This document shows, piece by piece, positions 7,583 through 16,547 of a stretch of DNA of 64,000 nucleotides. A program made the position numbers and the translations under genes. How positions within the stretch are numbered: the stretch's first letter is position 1; every line of letters starts with the position of its first letter. The stretch is from the NCBI RefSeq assembly GCF_028743715.1, contig NZ_CP117996.1:3241636-3305635 (forward strand). The letters are read 5' to 3'. The DNA is from Microbacterium sp. Clip185. Lineage in GTDB: Bacteria; Actinomycetota; Actinomycetes; Actinomycetales; Microbacteriaceae. The notes beneath the pieces are model-generated. The model saw only the letters and a program-made list of their open reading frames with translations, was not told where the DNA came from and ran no database searches.

Positions 7583-7848
7583 CGCTGGTTCGCATCCTTC
7601 CTCGCGACGAACCGCGCGATCGAGATGGATCCGAACACGCCGATCGCGGCGATCACGAGCAGCACCGGCAGCGTGCGGGTGTGGTGGTTGATCGCCATCT
7701 CCGCGCCCAGCACGCACATGACTTCGGTCAGCAGCACGTCACTGGCAACCGCCCGGTCGAGGATCGACGGGCCTTTGATCACGCGCCAGAGGGTGAGCAG
7801 GGCGGCCACGGCGAAGACGATGTAGATCGCCACGAGCAGCGGGTTCAT
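7579..7848 (-). CDS. mnhF: Mrp antiporter subunit F
   Basis: An 89-residue protein with three TM segments and the conserved RVIKGPSILDRAVASDVL motif of MnhF/MrpF. It overlaps mnhE by 4 bp (7845-7848) and mnhG by 4 bp, so it is translationally coupled on both sides. It is an integral part of the multi-subunit cation/proton antiporter. Confidence 0.92.
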   Translation of the reverse strand: MNPLLVAIYIVFAVAALLTLWRVIKGPSILDRAVASDVLLTEVMCVLGAEMAINHHTRTLPVLLVIAAIGVFGSISIARFVARKDANQR

Positions 7849-8438
7849 CGACCGGCCTCCCTCACCTGTGGGTTTCGCCCGCGCGCGGCGCCGACCTGCG
7901 CAAGCTGCGCTCTCGAGCCGACGGCCTGCACGATGCGTCGCTCCCACCGCTGCACCTGACGGCGCTGCGCCTCGACGTCCGCATCCGAGTTCACGCCGAT
8001 GACGTGCAGGTACAGGATGCTCTCGTCGCGGTCGATGTCGATCACGAGGGATCCCGGGATGAGGGATGCGGTGACGGCGGTGTGCGCGAGGATCAGCTCG
8101 TCGTTCGTCGCCATCGGTACGGCGATGACCGCCACGCCGGGGTAGCGCCGGGGGTTCACGACCTGCCACGCGACGAGCAGCGAGCCCTTGATGAGCGCGC
8201 CGAGGAAGGCCAAGACGAAGACGAGGCCGTACCAGAGGTTGACACGCCCGGACAGCTCCACCGGTGGCAGCCGGAAGACGCGGGTGACCAGGATCGCCGC
8301 GACGAGCCCGGTGAGGAACGCGATGACCGTGAACTGCCCCCACAGCAGCATCCAGAGTGCGACGAGCCACAGGAAGAACGGCAGCTGCCGCCACGTCTGG
8401 GCGATGAGTCCTTTCGGGCCGCGGAGGTGTCGGATCAC
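7845..8438 (-). CDS. mnhE: Mrp antiporter subunit E
   Basis: A 197-residue protein: two to three N-terminal hydrophobic segments (WLVALWMLLWG, LTGLVAAILV, YGLVFVLAFLGALIKGSLLVAW) and a soluble domain with the ANSITLTPGTL-like stretch HTAVTASLIPGSLVIDID of MnhE. It starts at GTG 8438, which overlaps the mnhD stop (GTGA). The C-terminal tail is Arg/Gln-rich. Part of the Mrp complex. Confidence 0.9.
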   Translation of the reverse strand: MIRHLRGPKGLIAQTWRQLPFFLWLVALWMLLWGQFTVIAFLTGLVAAILVTRVFRLPPVELSGRVNLWYGLVFVLAFLGALIKGSLLVAWQVVNPRRYPGVAVIAVPMATNDELILAHTAVTASLIPGSLVIDIDRDESILYLHVIGVNSDADVEAQRRQVQRWERRIVQAVGSRAQLAQVGAARGRNPQVREAGR

Positions 8439-10000
8439 CGATCGACCTCCCCGGACTGCGTCTCCAGCTGCACGAGCTGAACGGGCTGCAGCAGCGCGTC
8501 CCCGATGCGGGTGCACATGTCGTACAGGGGCCCGGCGAACACGGTCAGGGCCACCGTGACGGCCACCATACCGGCGGTCGCCGCCGTCATGACCCGGGGG
8601 ATCACACGGCGCTCGGTCTGGATGCCGGCGGCCGGAGCGTTGCCGAGGTATTCGACGCGGGCCTCGACCTCGGGCTCCTCCGTGTCGTCCTCGCGCCAGA
8701 AGCCGAGGTTCCACGCGCGCATGAGCGCGTAGAGCGTGAGCAACGAGGTGACGATACCCGCCACGATGAGGACGATCATGAGCGGGGTGCCGACCTGGGC
8801 TGCCGCGTCGAAGAGTCCGTACTTGCCGATGAAGCCCGAGAACGGGGGCAGGCCGCCGAGGTTCACCGCGGGGATGAAGTAGAGCACCGCGATCACGGGA
8901 GCCGCACGCATGAGCCCCTTGAGCTTGAGGATCGAGGTGCTGCCCGCCCGGCGCTCGATGAGCCCGACGGCGAGGAACAGGGTCGTCTGCACCACGATGT
9001 GGTGGACCATGTAGTAGATCGTCGCGCCGATCGCCGCGGGGGTGGCGATCGCGAGCCCGAACACCATGTAACCCACGTGGCTCACGAGGGTGAACGACAG
9101 GATTCGTTTGAGCTCGGCCTGCGCGACCGCGCCGAGCACGCCGACGATCATCGTGGCGAGGGCGACGATCAGCAGCAGGACGTTCACGTTGCTGTCGGGG
9201 AACAGCTGCGTCTCCGTGCGGATGAGCGCGTAGACGCCGACCTTGGTCAGCAGGCCCGCGAAGACGGCCGTGACCGGTGCGGGAGCGGTCGGGTAGGAGT
9301 CGGGCAGCCAGAACGACAGCGGGAACACGGCCGCCTTGATGCTGAAAGCCAGCAGCAGCATGAGGTGCAGAGTGAGCTGGACGTGCGACGGCAGCTCCCC
9401 CATCCGCTCGGCGATCTGTGCCATGTTCACGGTGCCGAGGGCGCCGTAGATCATGGCGATCGAAGCGAGGAAGAGGATCGAGGAGACGAGCGAGACGACG
9501 ATGTAGACGATGCCGGCGCGGATGCGGGACTCGGTGCCGCCGAGGGTGATCAGCACGTAGGACGCGACGAGCAGGATCTCGAAGCCCACGTAGAGGTTGA
9601 AGAGGTCGCCCGCGATGAACGCGTTGAAGATGCCCGCCGCGAGGATGAGGTACGACGGGTGGAAGATCGAGACCGGCGTCTCCTCGTCGCCGTCGGCCGC
9701 ACCCTGGCCGACCGAGAAGAGGAGGACCGCCAGCAGCACGACGCTCGAGACCACCACCAGCAGCGCCGCCAGCCGGTCGACGTACAGCACGATGCCGAAG
9801 GGGATCGGCCATCCGCCGACGGCGACCGCGATCGGCTGGCCCGAGTCGACGACCACGAGCAGCACCGCCGCGATGGCGAGCACCGCGGTGAGGGTCGTGA
9901 TCGAGACGGCGACCTGCACGCGCCGACGTCGGCCGAACACGAGCGCGATAGCCGCGCCGATGAGCGGCAGGGTGACGAGAAGGGGAACCAGTGCGTTCAT
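8435..10000 (-). CDS. mnhD: Mrp antiporter subunit D
   Basis: A 521-residue, about 14-TM protein of the NuoN/NuoM-like proton-translocating family. Motifs include LIRTETQLFPDSNV and FTLVSHVGYMVFGLAI (quinone-oxidoreductase-like core) and LGGLPPFSGFIGKYGLF. It forms, with MnhA, the ion-translocating core. ATG at 10000 overlaps mnhC by four bases. A charged C-terminal part is typical. Confidence 0.93.
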   Translation of the reverse strand: MNALVPLLVTLPLIGAAIALVFGRRRRVQVAVSITTLTAVLAIAAVLLVVVDSGQPIAVAVGGWPIPFGIVLYVDRLAALLVVVSSVVLLAVLLFSVGQGAADGDEETPVSIFHPSYLILAAGIFNAFIAGDLFNLYVGFEILLVASYVLITLGGTESRIRAGIVYIVVSLVSSILFLASIAMIYGALGTVNMAQIAERMGELPSHVQLTLHLMLLLAFSIKAAVFPLSFWLPDSYPTAPAPVTAVFAGLLTKVGVYALIRTETQLFPDSNVNVLLLIVALATMIVGVLGAVAQAELKRILSFTLVSHVGYMVFGLAIATPAAIGATIYYMVHHIVVQTTLFLAVGLIERRAGSTSILKLKGLMRAAPVIAVLYFIPAVNLGGLPPFSGFIGKYGLFDAAAQVGTPLMIVLIVAGIVTSLLTLYALMRAWNLGFWREDDTEEPEVEARVEYLGNAPAAGIQTERRVIPRVMTAATAGMVAVTVALTVFAGPLYDMCTRIGDALLQPVQLVQLETQSGEVDR

Positions 10001-10536
10001 CGCTCGCCCTCCTCGTCATCGGTGCGCCTCGCGGTGGGTCGATCGGTCGGCGCGTCGTCGCGGATGCCGGGCACGTCGAGGCTGCCGAGCACCGTGATGG
10101 GAACGCTCGCCGCATCCACGAAGTCCGTCGTCGCGTCGTCGGCGGTGATCTCGTCCTCCATGGCCTCTTCGTCTTCCACCGCACGTCCGCGCAGCGCGAT
10201 GTCCTCGACGTCGTCCTCGACGGTGTCGGCCTGGCCCAGCTGCCAGGAACGGTAGATGAGCGCGAGCAGGAACGCCGAGACCGCGAAGGTGATCACGATC
10301 GCCGTGAGCGTCAGCGCCTGGGGGAGGGGGTCGGAGAACTCCGCCGAGTCGGCGCCCTTCGCGAAGAAGGGGGCGGTTCCGGGGAAGCCCATCACGATGA
10401 GAAGCAGCAGGTTCGCGGCGTTGCCGAGCAGCAGGAAGCCGATAAGCACCCGCGTGAGGCTCCGCTCGAGCATCGCGTACACGCCGCACGCGAAGAGCAC
10501 GGCCATGACGGCGATCAGGACGACGGAGACGCTCAT
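9997..10536 (-). CDS. mnhC: Mrp antiporter subunit C with acidic C-terminal extension
   Basis: A 179-residue protein. The first about 112 residues are a NuoK-like three-TM subunit (CGVYAMLERSLTRVLIGFLLLGNAANLLLL, then PLPQALTLTAIVITFAVSAF). A hydrophilic tail of about 65 residues, very rich in Asp/Glu (DTVEDDVEDIA, DEEAMEDEIT), follows and is absent from the roughly 110-residue canonical subunit. ATG at 10536 overlaps the mnhA stop. The tail is probably cytoplasmic and of unknown role. Confidence 0.92.
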   Translation of the reverse strand: MSVSVVLIAVMAVLFACGVYAMLERSLTRVLIGFLLLGNAANLLLLIVMGFPGTAPFFAKGADSAEFSDPLPQALTLTAIVITFAVSAFLLALIYRSWQLGQADTVEDDVEDIALRGRAVEDEEAMEDEITADDATTDFVDAASVPITVLGSLDVPGIRDDAPTDRPTARRTDDEEGER

Positions 10537-13436
10537 CGGGCACCCGCCCCCTGCTGCTCCAGCTGGAGCTTCTGGCGGTCGACCTCGGCGCCGAGGCTGC
10601 GGAGCACGTCGAGCACGAGTCCGATGACGACGAGGTACACGCCGATGTCGAAGATCGTCGAGGTCACGAACTCCACATGGCCGAGCACGGGGATCGTGGC
10701 GTCGAACCAGGTGCTGGTCAGGGGGTCCACGCCGAAGAACAGCGGCACGACGGCGGTTCCGACGGCGAGCAGCATGCCCACCCCGAGCAGACGCCCCGCA
10801 TCCGTCGGCGCCGCGGCGCCGAGCTCGTAGCGGCCGCCGGCGACGTAGCGCATGACGAGCGCCATTCCTGCGATCAGGCCACCCGCGAACCCGCCGCCGG
10901 GAAGGTTGTGGCCGGCGAAGAGCACGTACAGCGAGACGATGATGATCGAGTGGAACAGGATCCGCACCACGACCTCGAGCAGGATCGAGCGGTTCTCCGG
11001 CTTGACCTTCGCGCCTCCCACGAGCCACGCACGGCGACCGCTCTCGCCGGCGCCCTGGGGGCGCAGCCCCTCCGACGTCTCGAGCAGCGGACGGCGGCGG
11101 GGGAGGCGGGGAAGCGGCTTCGTGAAGTCGGAGAGCGTGTCGGAGCGGTGGGTGACGAACACGAGTGAGGCGACGCCGGTGGCCGCGAGGATGAGCACCG
11201 ACAGCTCGCCCATCGTGTCCCAGCCGCGCAGGTCCACGAGGGCGACGTTCACGACGTTGCGCCCGTGGCCCTTGTCGTAGGCGAGTTCCGGGAAGGCGAG
11301 CGAGATCGGCGCCTCGACGCGCGCGGAGGTCGCGACGACCGCGACGAAGGCCATCGTGAGACCGACGGCGCCGGCGAGCACCGCGCGGGCGACCGGCGCG
11401 ACCGAGGCGTTGTGATCGCCCATCCGCGCCGGGATGCGGCGCAGCACGAGGGCGAATGCGATCAGCGTGACGGTCTCGATGAGGATCTGCGTCAGCGCGA
11501 GATCCGGGGCGCCGCTCGTGGCGAACAGCACGACCATGCCGAGACCCGTCACCGAGACCAGCACGACGCCCGTGTAGCGCTTGCGTGCTCGCACCGCGAT
11601 GATGCCCGCGACGATCATGATCGGGGCGACGAATACCTGGGTGGGCGACTGCCACGCATCCAGCTGCGCGCGCCACTCGGGAGCGGCGAACAGGGTGACG
11701 CCCTGCGAGACGACGAACACGACGAAGATCGTGCCCACGTAGACCGGCAGCGAACCGCGCTGCGTGAGAGTCGTCGTCCACACCGAGATGCGGGCGATGA
11801 CACGCAGGACCGCGTTGTAGGCATCGGCGGCGGTGAACGGGAGCACCCGGCGACGCTCGGCCCAGCGCACCTTCAGAGCGAACCAGAACAGGAAGGCGCC
11901 CACCGCCAGCGTGCCGAGCGAGAGGAACAGTGCGGGCTCGAACCCGTGCCACAGCGCCAGGTGCGTGGCCTTCTCGCCGGCGGCCGGGGCGAGCTCGGCG
12001 TATCGCGCGAACGCGGTGTCGACCCAGGGCGCGGCGAGCCCCGACACGAGGGTGAGGCCCGAGAGGATGACCGGCGCTGCGAGGAAGCCGACGGGCGGAT
12101 CGGGCCAGTCGGTGCGCTCGCGCGCCGCGCCGGACGCATCCTTCTTGGTCCAGAACGCACCCCAGACGAAACGGATGCCGTACGCCGCCGTCAAGGCAGA
12201 TCCGATCAGGATGCCGATGAGGGCGACCGTCGCCCACACCGATCCGTCGTCGAGGAACGCCGCCAGGGCGGACTCCTTCGCGACGAAGCCGATCGTGGGG
12301 ATGAACCCGGCCATGGAGGCGACGGCGATGATCGAGAAGGTCGCGAGCGTCGGTGCTTGCCGGCCCACTCCGGAGAGCTCGTTGATGTCGCGCGTGGACA
12401 GCTGGCGGTCGATGACGCCGACGACGAGGAACAGCGATGACTTGAAGAGGGCGTGGCTCAGCAGGAGCGCGAGCCCGGCGAGCGCCGCCTCGCGCGTCCC
12501 GAAGCCGAGCACGACCGTCAGGAAGCCGAGCTGGCTCACCGTGCCGAAGGCCAGGATGCGCTTGAGGTCCGACTCGCGCAGGGCCTGCACGCCGCCGAGC
12601 AGCATCGTGAACACACCGAGGCACACGATGATCGGACGCCACGGATCGGCGTCCGCGTAGACGGGGGCGAAGCGGGCGATCAGGTAGATGCCGGCCTTGA
12701 CCATCGCCGCCGCGTGCAGGTAGGCGCTGACGGGCGTGGGCGCAGCCATGGCTCCGGGGAGCCAGAAGTGGAAGGGGAAGATCGCGGACTTGCTCAGCGC
12801 TCCGACGAGCAGCAGCACGAGAGCGGCGTTGACGACGGGACCGGTGGGAGCCTCGGCGAGGATCGTCGAGATGCTGGTCGTGCCAGCCTCGACGACGATC
12901 AGCACGACGCCGATCAGCATGACGAGTCCGCCGAGGGTCGTGACCAGCAGAGCCTGCAGTGCCGCACGGCGACTGACACCACGTGCGTGGTAGTACCCGA
13001 TGAGCAGATACGACAGCACGCTCGTGATCTCCCACAGCATGACCAGCACGACGATGTCGTCGGTGAGCACGAGACCGTACATGGCTCCCGCGAAGGCGAG
13101 GAGCACGGCGGAGAACTGGCCGAGGCCCTCGCGCTTTCCCGCGAAGTACCAGCGGCAGTAGAGCATGACGAGCGCTCCGACGCCGGTGACGATGAGCGTC
13201 AGCACCCAGCTGAGCATGTCCATCCGCATCGAGAGCTCGATGCCGAGCGAGGGCATCCACTCGTATGTCTCGAAGGGAATGCCTCCCGACAGCACCTGCG
13301 GCGCAAGCCACAATGTGTGGCCGAAGGCGATGATCGGCAGCAGCGCCGCCACGGCGAACGCGCGAGCCCCGAGGCGGGAGACGAGCCACGGGAGCAACAG
13401 CGGAACGAGGGCGAACGCAGCGAGGAGTACCAGCAA
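10533..13436 (-). CDS. mnhA: Mrp antiporter fused subunits A and B
   Basis: A 967-residue protein. The N-terminal two-thirds is a NuoL-like MnhA core (YCRWYFAGKREGLGQFSAVLLAFAGAMYG, MVKAGIYLIARFAPVY, ATTSISTILAEAP-type loops). The C-terminal third carries the MnhB-like domain (PENRSILLEVVVRILFHSIIIVSLYVLFAGHNLPGGGFAGGLIAGMAL), the common actinobacterial A-B fusion. It starts at TTG 13436, supported by AGGAGG at 13443-13448 six bases upstream; no ATG or GTG fits better before the in-frame stop at 13512-13514. First gene of the operon mnhAB-C-D-E-F-G, which exchanges Na+ for H+ in alkaline or salt stress. Confidence 0.92.
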   Translation of the reverse strand: MLVLLAAFALVPLLLPWLVSRLGARAFAVAALLPIIAFGHTLWLAPQVLSGGIPFETYEWMPSLGIELSMRMDMLSWVLTLIVTGVGALVMLYCRWYFAGKREGLGQFSAVLLAFAGAMYGLVLTDDIVVLVMLWEITSVLSYLLIGYYHARGVSRRAALQALLVTTLGGLVMLIGVVLIVVEAGTTSISTILAEAPTGPVVNAALVLLLVGALSKSAIFPFHFWLPGAMAAPTPVSAYLHAAAMVKAGIYLIARFAPVYADADPWRPIIVCLGVFTMLLGGVQALRESDLKRILAFGTVSQLGFLTVVLGFGTREAALAGLALLLSHALFKSSLFLVVGVIDRQLSTRDINELSGVGRQAPTLATFSIIAVASMAGFIPTIGFVAKESALAAFLDDGSVWATVALIGILIGSALTAAYGIRFVWGAFWTKKDASGAARERTDWPDPPVGFLAAPVILSGLTLVSGLAAPWVDTAFARYAELAPAAGEKATHLALWHGFEPALFLSLGTLAVGAFLFWFALKVRWAERRRVLPFTAADAYNAVLRVIARISVWTTTLTQRGSLPVYVGTIFVVFVVSQGVTLFAAPEWRAQLDAWQSPTQVFVAPIMIVAGIIAVRARKRYTGVVLVSVTGLGMVVLFATSGAPDLALTQILIETVTLIAFALVLRRIPARMGDHNASVAPVARAVLAGAVGLTMAFVAVVATSARVEAPISLAFPELAYDKGHGRNVVNVALVDLRGWDTMGELSVLILAATGVASLVFVTHRSDTLSDFTKPLPRLPRRRPLLETSEGLRPQGAGESGRRAWLVGGAKVKPENRSILLEVVVRILFHSIIIVSLYVLFAGHNLPGGGFAGGLIAGMALVMRYVAGGRYELGAAAPTDAGRLLGVGMLLAVGTAVVPLFFGVDPLTSTWFDATIPVLGHVEFVTSTIFDIGVYLVVIGLVLDVLRSLGAEVDRQKLQLEQQGAGAR

Positions 13437-13523
13437 ACGCGGCCTCCTCGTGGTCGTCGGGGCTCCGTGGCAGACGGAACCACCCAGGCGATCGGGGTGT
13501 CGCTCTCTATTCTAAGGGGCGGA

Positions 13524-14588
13524 TTACGCGCCCGGCGCCACGGCCGAAGAAACCGGCCCTGTCGTATTACCCGGGCGGAACACAGAGGTCAGCAGGATGT
13601 CGGGGGGCACGACGCCCTCGAGCATCGCCGACACGGCGATGCCTGCCGCTCGTCCCTTCTCCGCCGCCGGCTGCACCATCGTGGTCAGTGTGAGGGGAGC
13701 GACGCCGTCGATCGAGACCCCGTCGAACCCGGTCACGCTGACGTCTTCGGGCACGCGGAGCCCGGCATCGTGCACGGCGCGGATGATGCCGGCGGCCAGC
13801 ACATCGCTCTGGGCGAGGATCGCCGTCGGTCGCTCGCCCGGCGCCATGAGGATGGCGCGGCCCGCCGAGTAGCCCTCGTCGATCAGGCTCGCCCCCGCGG
13901 CGTACACGCGGGCGGCGTCGAACACGTCGAGGGCGCCCTCCAGACGTTCGCGCGTCACGTCGACGGTGATCTGCGAGACGGCCTGCGGGTCGAACCACCC
14001 CGTGCCGTGTCCGCCTCCGACGGGAAGGGCGACCACGACGACGCGTCGGTGGCCGAGCTCTCGCACGTGGCGGGCGATGACCGCCTGCGCGTCGTGGTTG
14101 TCCAGACGGATGCGGGGGATCCCCTCGCCGGCATCCCCCTCCACGACGACGACCGGAACACCGCGCCGCTGCAGTACCTCGAGGTCGGAGCGTAGGCGCG
14201 TGCTGCAGCCGATCAGCACGAACGCGTCGGCGGGCGCGGCAGGGAGGGCGGCGCCGCCCGACTCGTCGTCGCGCAGGAGGAGGAGGCCGCTGCCGCGCTC
14301 CGCGACGCCCTCGGCGAGCCCGTCGAGCATGATCGTCGTGACCGGATCGCGGAAGGCGGCGCGCAAGCGATCGCCGATGACGACGCCGACGACGCCCGAA
14401 CGTCCGAGACGCAGCGACGCCGCCCTCGGGTCCGGTCCGGCGTAGCCCAGTTCGGCGGCCGCCGCGAGCACACGCGAGCGGGTCGCCTCGGAGACCGCTG
14501 TCTTGCCGCTGAACACCACCGACGCGGTCGAGGCGGCGACTCCCGCCTGACGGGCGACGTCGGCGATGGTGGCACGGCGTGCGTTCAT
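13524..14588 (-). CDS. LacI-family transcriptional regulator
   Basis: A 354-residue regulator: N-terminal LacI HTH (ATIADVARQAGVAASTASVVFSGKTAVSEATRSRVLAAAAELGY), then a periplasmic-binding-protein-like ligand domain with TAILAQSDVLAAGIIRAVHDAGLRVPEDVSVTGFDGV. The ligand is unknown. It is divergent from an MFS transporter with a 12-bp perfect palindrome between them, so it probably represses that transporter and itself. Confidence 0.9.
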   Translation of the reverse strand: MNARRATIADVARQAGVAASTASVVFSGKTAVSEATRSRVLAAAAELGYAGPDPRAASLRLGRSGVVGVVIGDRLRAAFRDPVTTIMLDGLAEGVAERGSGLLLLRDDESGGAALPAAPADAFVLIGCSTRLRSDLEVLQRRGVPVVVVEGDAGEGIPRIRLDNHDAQAVIARHVRELGHRRVVVVALPVGGGHGTGWFDPQAVSQITVDVTRERLEGALDVFDAARVYAAGASLIDEGYSAGRAILMAPGERPTAILAQSDVLAAGIIRAVHDAGLRVPEDVSVTGFDGVSIDGVAPLTLTTMVQPAAEKGRAAGIAVSAMLEGVVPPDILLTSVFRPGNTTGPVSSAVAPGA

Positions 14589-14626
14589 GGTCCCTCGATG
14601 CTAACCCCCCACGTCGCGACACGGAT

Positions 14627-14638
14627 CGAATCGATTCG
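14627..14638. promoter_or_regulatory. Candidate LacI-type operator
   Basis: CGAATCGATTCG is a perfect 12-bp palindrome with a central CG-type symmetry, typical of LacI/GalR operators. It lies 14 bp before the MFS ATG (14652) and 39 bp before the regulator start (14588). Confidence 0.65.
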
Positions 14639-14651
14639 GTAGGGTGTGCTC

Positions 14652-15887
14652 ATGGAAACAGTGCTGTCCCGTTCCCAGGTCGCTCGGTGGCGCACCGCCG
14701 TCTTCGCCATCTTCCTCGCGAGCGGTCTGAGCATCGCCACGTGGGCGTCTCGCGTGCCCGCGATCAAGGCCGCGCTGGGCATCGACAACATCCAGGTCGG
14801 CATGTTGCTGCTGGGAATGGGCGTCGCCTCCATCCTCGGCCTGACAGCGAGCTCCGCGATCCTGGCGCGCTTCGGTGCGCGCAAGGGAATGCTCGGGGCG
14901 CTGTTCTTCGTCGTGCTCGGACTCGTCCTGATCGGCGTCGGCACCGACTATCTGCACACGTACGGGGTCGTCCTCGCGGGACTCGCGCTCTTCGGCTTCG
15001 GCAACGGCTCGCTCGACGTGATGATGAACGTCGAGGGTGCCGCCATCGAGAAGCAGACGGGCAAGACGATCCTGCCGCTCTTCCACGCGTTCTTCAGCTT
15101 CGGCACGGTCATCGGGGCGGGGCTCGGAACGGCCGCCGCCGCCATCGCGTTCAGCGTCGTGGCGCACACGGCGATCGTCGCCGTCGTCATCGCCGTCCTG
15201 GCCGTCGTGACGGCCTCCAACGTCCCTGTGCGAGACGTCGCGATGGACGTCGACGCGGAGGATGCGCCGAGGGGATGGGGCGAGCGCATCCGACTCGCGC
15301 TGAGTGCGTGGAAGGAGCCGCGCACGTACACGCTGGGCGTCATCATCCTCGGCATGGCCTTCGCCGAGGGCGGTGCGAACGACTGGCTTTCCCTCGCCGT
15401 CGTCGACGATCACGGAGCCGACCCGGCGCTCGGACCTGCGGCGCTGACGGTCTTCTCCGTCGCCATGACCGTCGTGCGCGTCTTCGGCGGACCGCTGGTC
15501 GATCGCTTCGGCCGCGTCGCGGTGCTGCGCTCGCTCGCGGTGACGGCGGCCGTGGGACTCGTGCTCTTCATCTTCGCTCCCAACATGCCGCTCGTGTTCA
15601 TCGGTGCGGCGCTGTGGGGAATGGGCGCATCCCTCGGCTTCCCGCTGGGCATGTCGGCCGCCGCCGACGACCCGCAGCACGCGGCGGCGCGAGTGAGTGC
15701 GGCGGCGACGATCGGTTACGTCGCATTCCTGTGCGGGCCGCCGATCCTCGGCTTCATCAGCGAGCACATCGGCCTGCTGAACACGCTGCTCATCATCGTC
15801 GGACTGATCGTCGCGTCGGGATTCTTCTCGGGCGCCGCGCGTCCGCTGGCCGCCGCGGAGGATCAGAAGGCGCCGCGCGGTCACTGA
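14652..15887 (+). CDS. MFS transporter
   Basis: A 411-residue protein with about 12 hydrophobic segments. Family features include GLSIATWASRVPAIKAALGI near the N-terminus, FGNGSLDVMMNVEGAAIEKQTGKTILPLFHAFFSFGT in the middle and GMGASLGFPLGMSAAADDP late. These match the MFS subgroup related to sugar-type transporters (YfkF/bypass-of-stop-codon 6-like). The substrate is unknown; sugar or drug efflux are both possible. ATG 14652 is preferred to GTG 14646. Probably controlled by the divergent LacI regulator. Confidence 0.85.
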   Translation: METVLSRSQVARWRTAVFAIFLASGLSIATWASRVPAIKAALGIDNIQVGMLLLGMGVASILGLTASSAILARFGARKGMLGALFFVVLGLVLIGVGTDYLHTYGVVLAGLALFGFGNGSLDVMMNVEGAAIEKQTGKTILPLFHAFFSFGTVIGAGLGTAAAAIAFSVVAHTAIVAVVIAVLAVVTASNVPVRDVAMDVDAEDAPRGWGERIRLALSAWKEPRTYTLGVIILGMAFAEGGANDWLSLAVVDDHGADPALGPAALTVFSVAMTVVRVFGGPLVDRFGRVAVLRSLAVTAAVGLVLFIFAPNMPLVFIGAALWGMGASLGFPLGMSAAADDPQHAAARVSAAATIGYVAFLCGPPILGFISEHIGLLNTLLIIVGLIVASGFFSGAARPLAAAEDQKAPRGH

Positions 15888-15905
15888 CCCGCCGGGGATG
15901 CGCGG

Positions 15906-16547
15906 TCACCGTCCGGCGCGGTCCCGTGCGATCGCGACGGCATGGGAGCGGCTGCGCGCCGCCAGTTTGGTGAGCACGCTCGAGACGTGCGTCTTGACCG
16001 TCGGCACGGAGATCTTCAGCAGCGCCGCGATCTCACCGTTGGAGCGCCCTTCGGAGAGTGCAGCCAGCACCTCGCGCTCGCGCGGCGTGAGCGCGTCGAG
16101 CGCCGCGGCAGCGGGGGAGACCTCCGCGTGCCGAGTCCGTTGCGCGAGCACCCGCCGGGTGACCCGCGCATCGAGCACCCCGTCGCCGCGGGCGACGCTG
16201 TGGACCGCATCCACGAGAGCCGGCGCCGAGACCGTCTTCAGGAGGAAACCGACGGCGCCGGCGTCGAGCGCCGCATCCACCAGTTCGTCCTCGTCGAAGC
16301 TCGTCAGCACGAGCACCTCGCTTGAGTCGTCCTCCCGGATGCGGCGAGTCGCCTCCACGCCGTCCATCCCCGGCATCCGCAGATCCATCAGCACGACATC
16401 CGGTCGGAGGGCTCGAGCGTTGCGCACCGCCACCGCGCCGTCGGCAGCCTCCCCGACCACCTCGACGCCGTGGGCGACCAGCAGGATCCGCAGCCCCTCG
16501 CGGATGGCGGCGTGATCATCCGCGAGGAGAACCCGTGGCGCGCTCAT
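15906..16547 (-). CDS. NarL/LuxR-type response regulator
   Basis: A 213-residue protein: receiver domain with the acidic pair DD (10-11), phospho-acceptor Asp55 in VVLMDLRMPGMDG, and Lys in FLLKTVSAP. The C-terminal LuxR HTH reads LDALTPREREVLAALSEGRSNGEIAALLKISVPTVKTHVSSVLTKL. The start ATG at 16547 overlaps the kinase stop by four bases. It is the partner of the histidine kinase. Targets unknown; the GAP-family gene is adjacent on the other strand. Confidence 0.92.
   Translation of the reverse strand: MSAPRVLLADDHAAIREGLRILLVAHGVEVVGEAADGAVAVRNARALRPDVVLMDLRMPGMDGVEATRRIREDDSSEVLVLTSFDEDELVDAALDAGAVGFLLKTVSAPALVDAVHSVARGDGVLDARVTRRVLAQRTRHAEVSPAAAALDALTPREREVLAALSEGRSNGEIAALLKISVPTVKTHVSSVLTKLAARSRSHAVAIARDRAGR

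Noticed and set aside
8999..10255. 418-codon frame antisense to mnhD/mnhC
   Set aside because: Charged low-complexity product typical of antisense to a hydrophobic gene.
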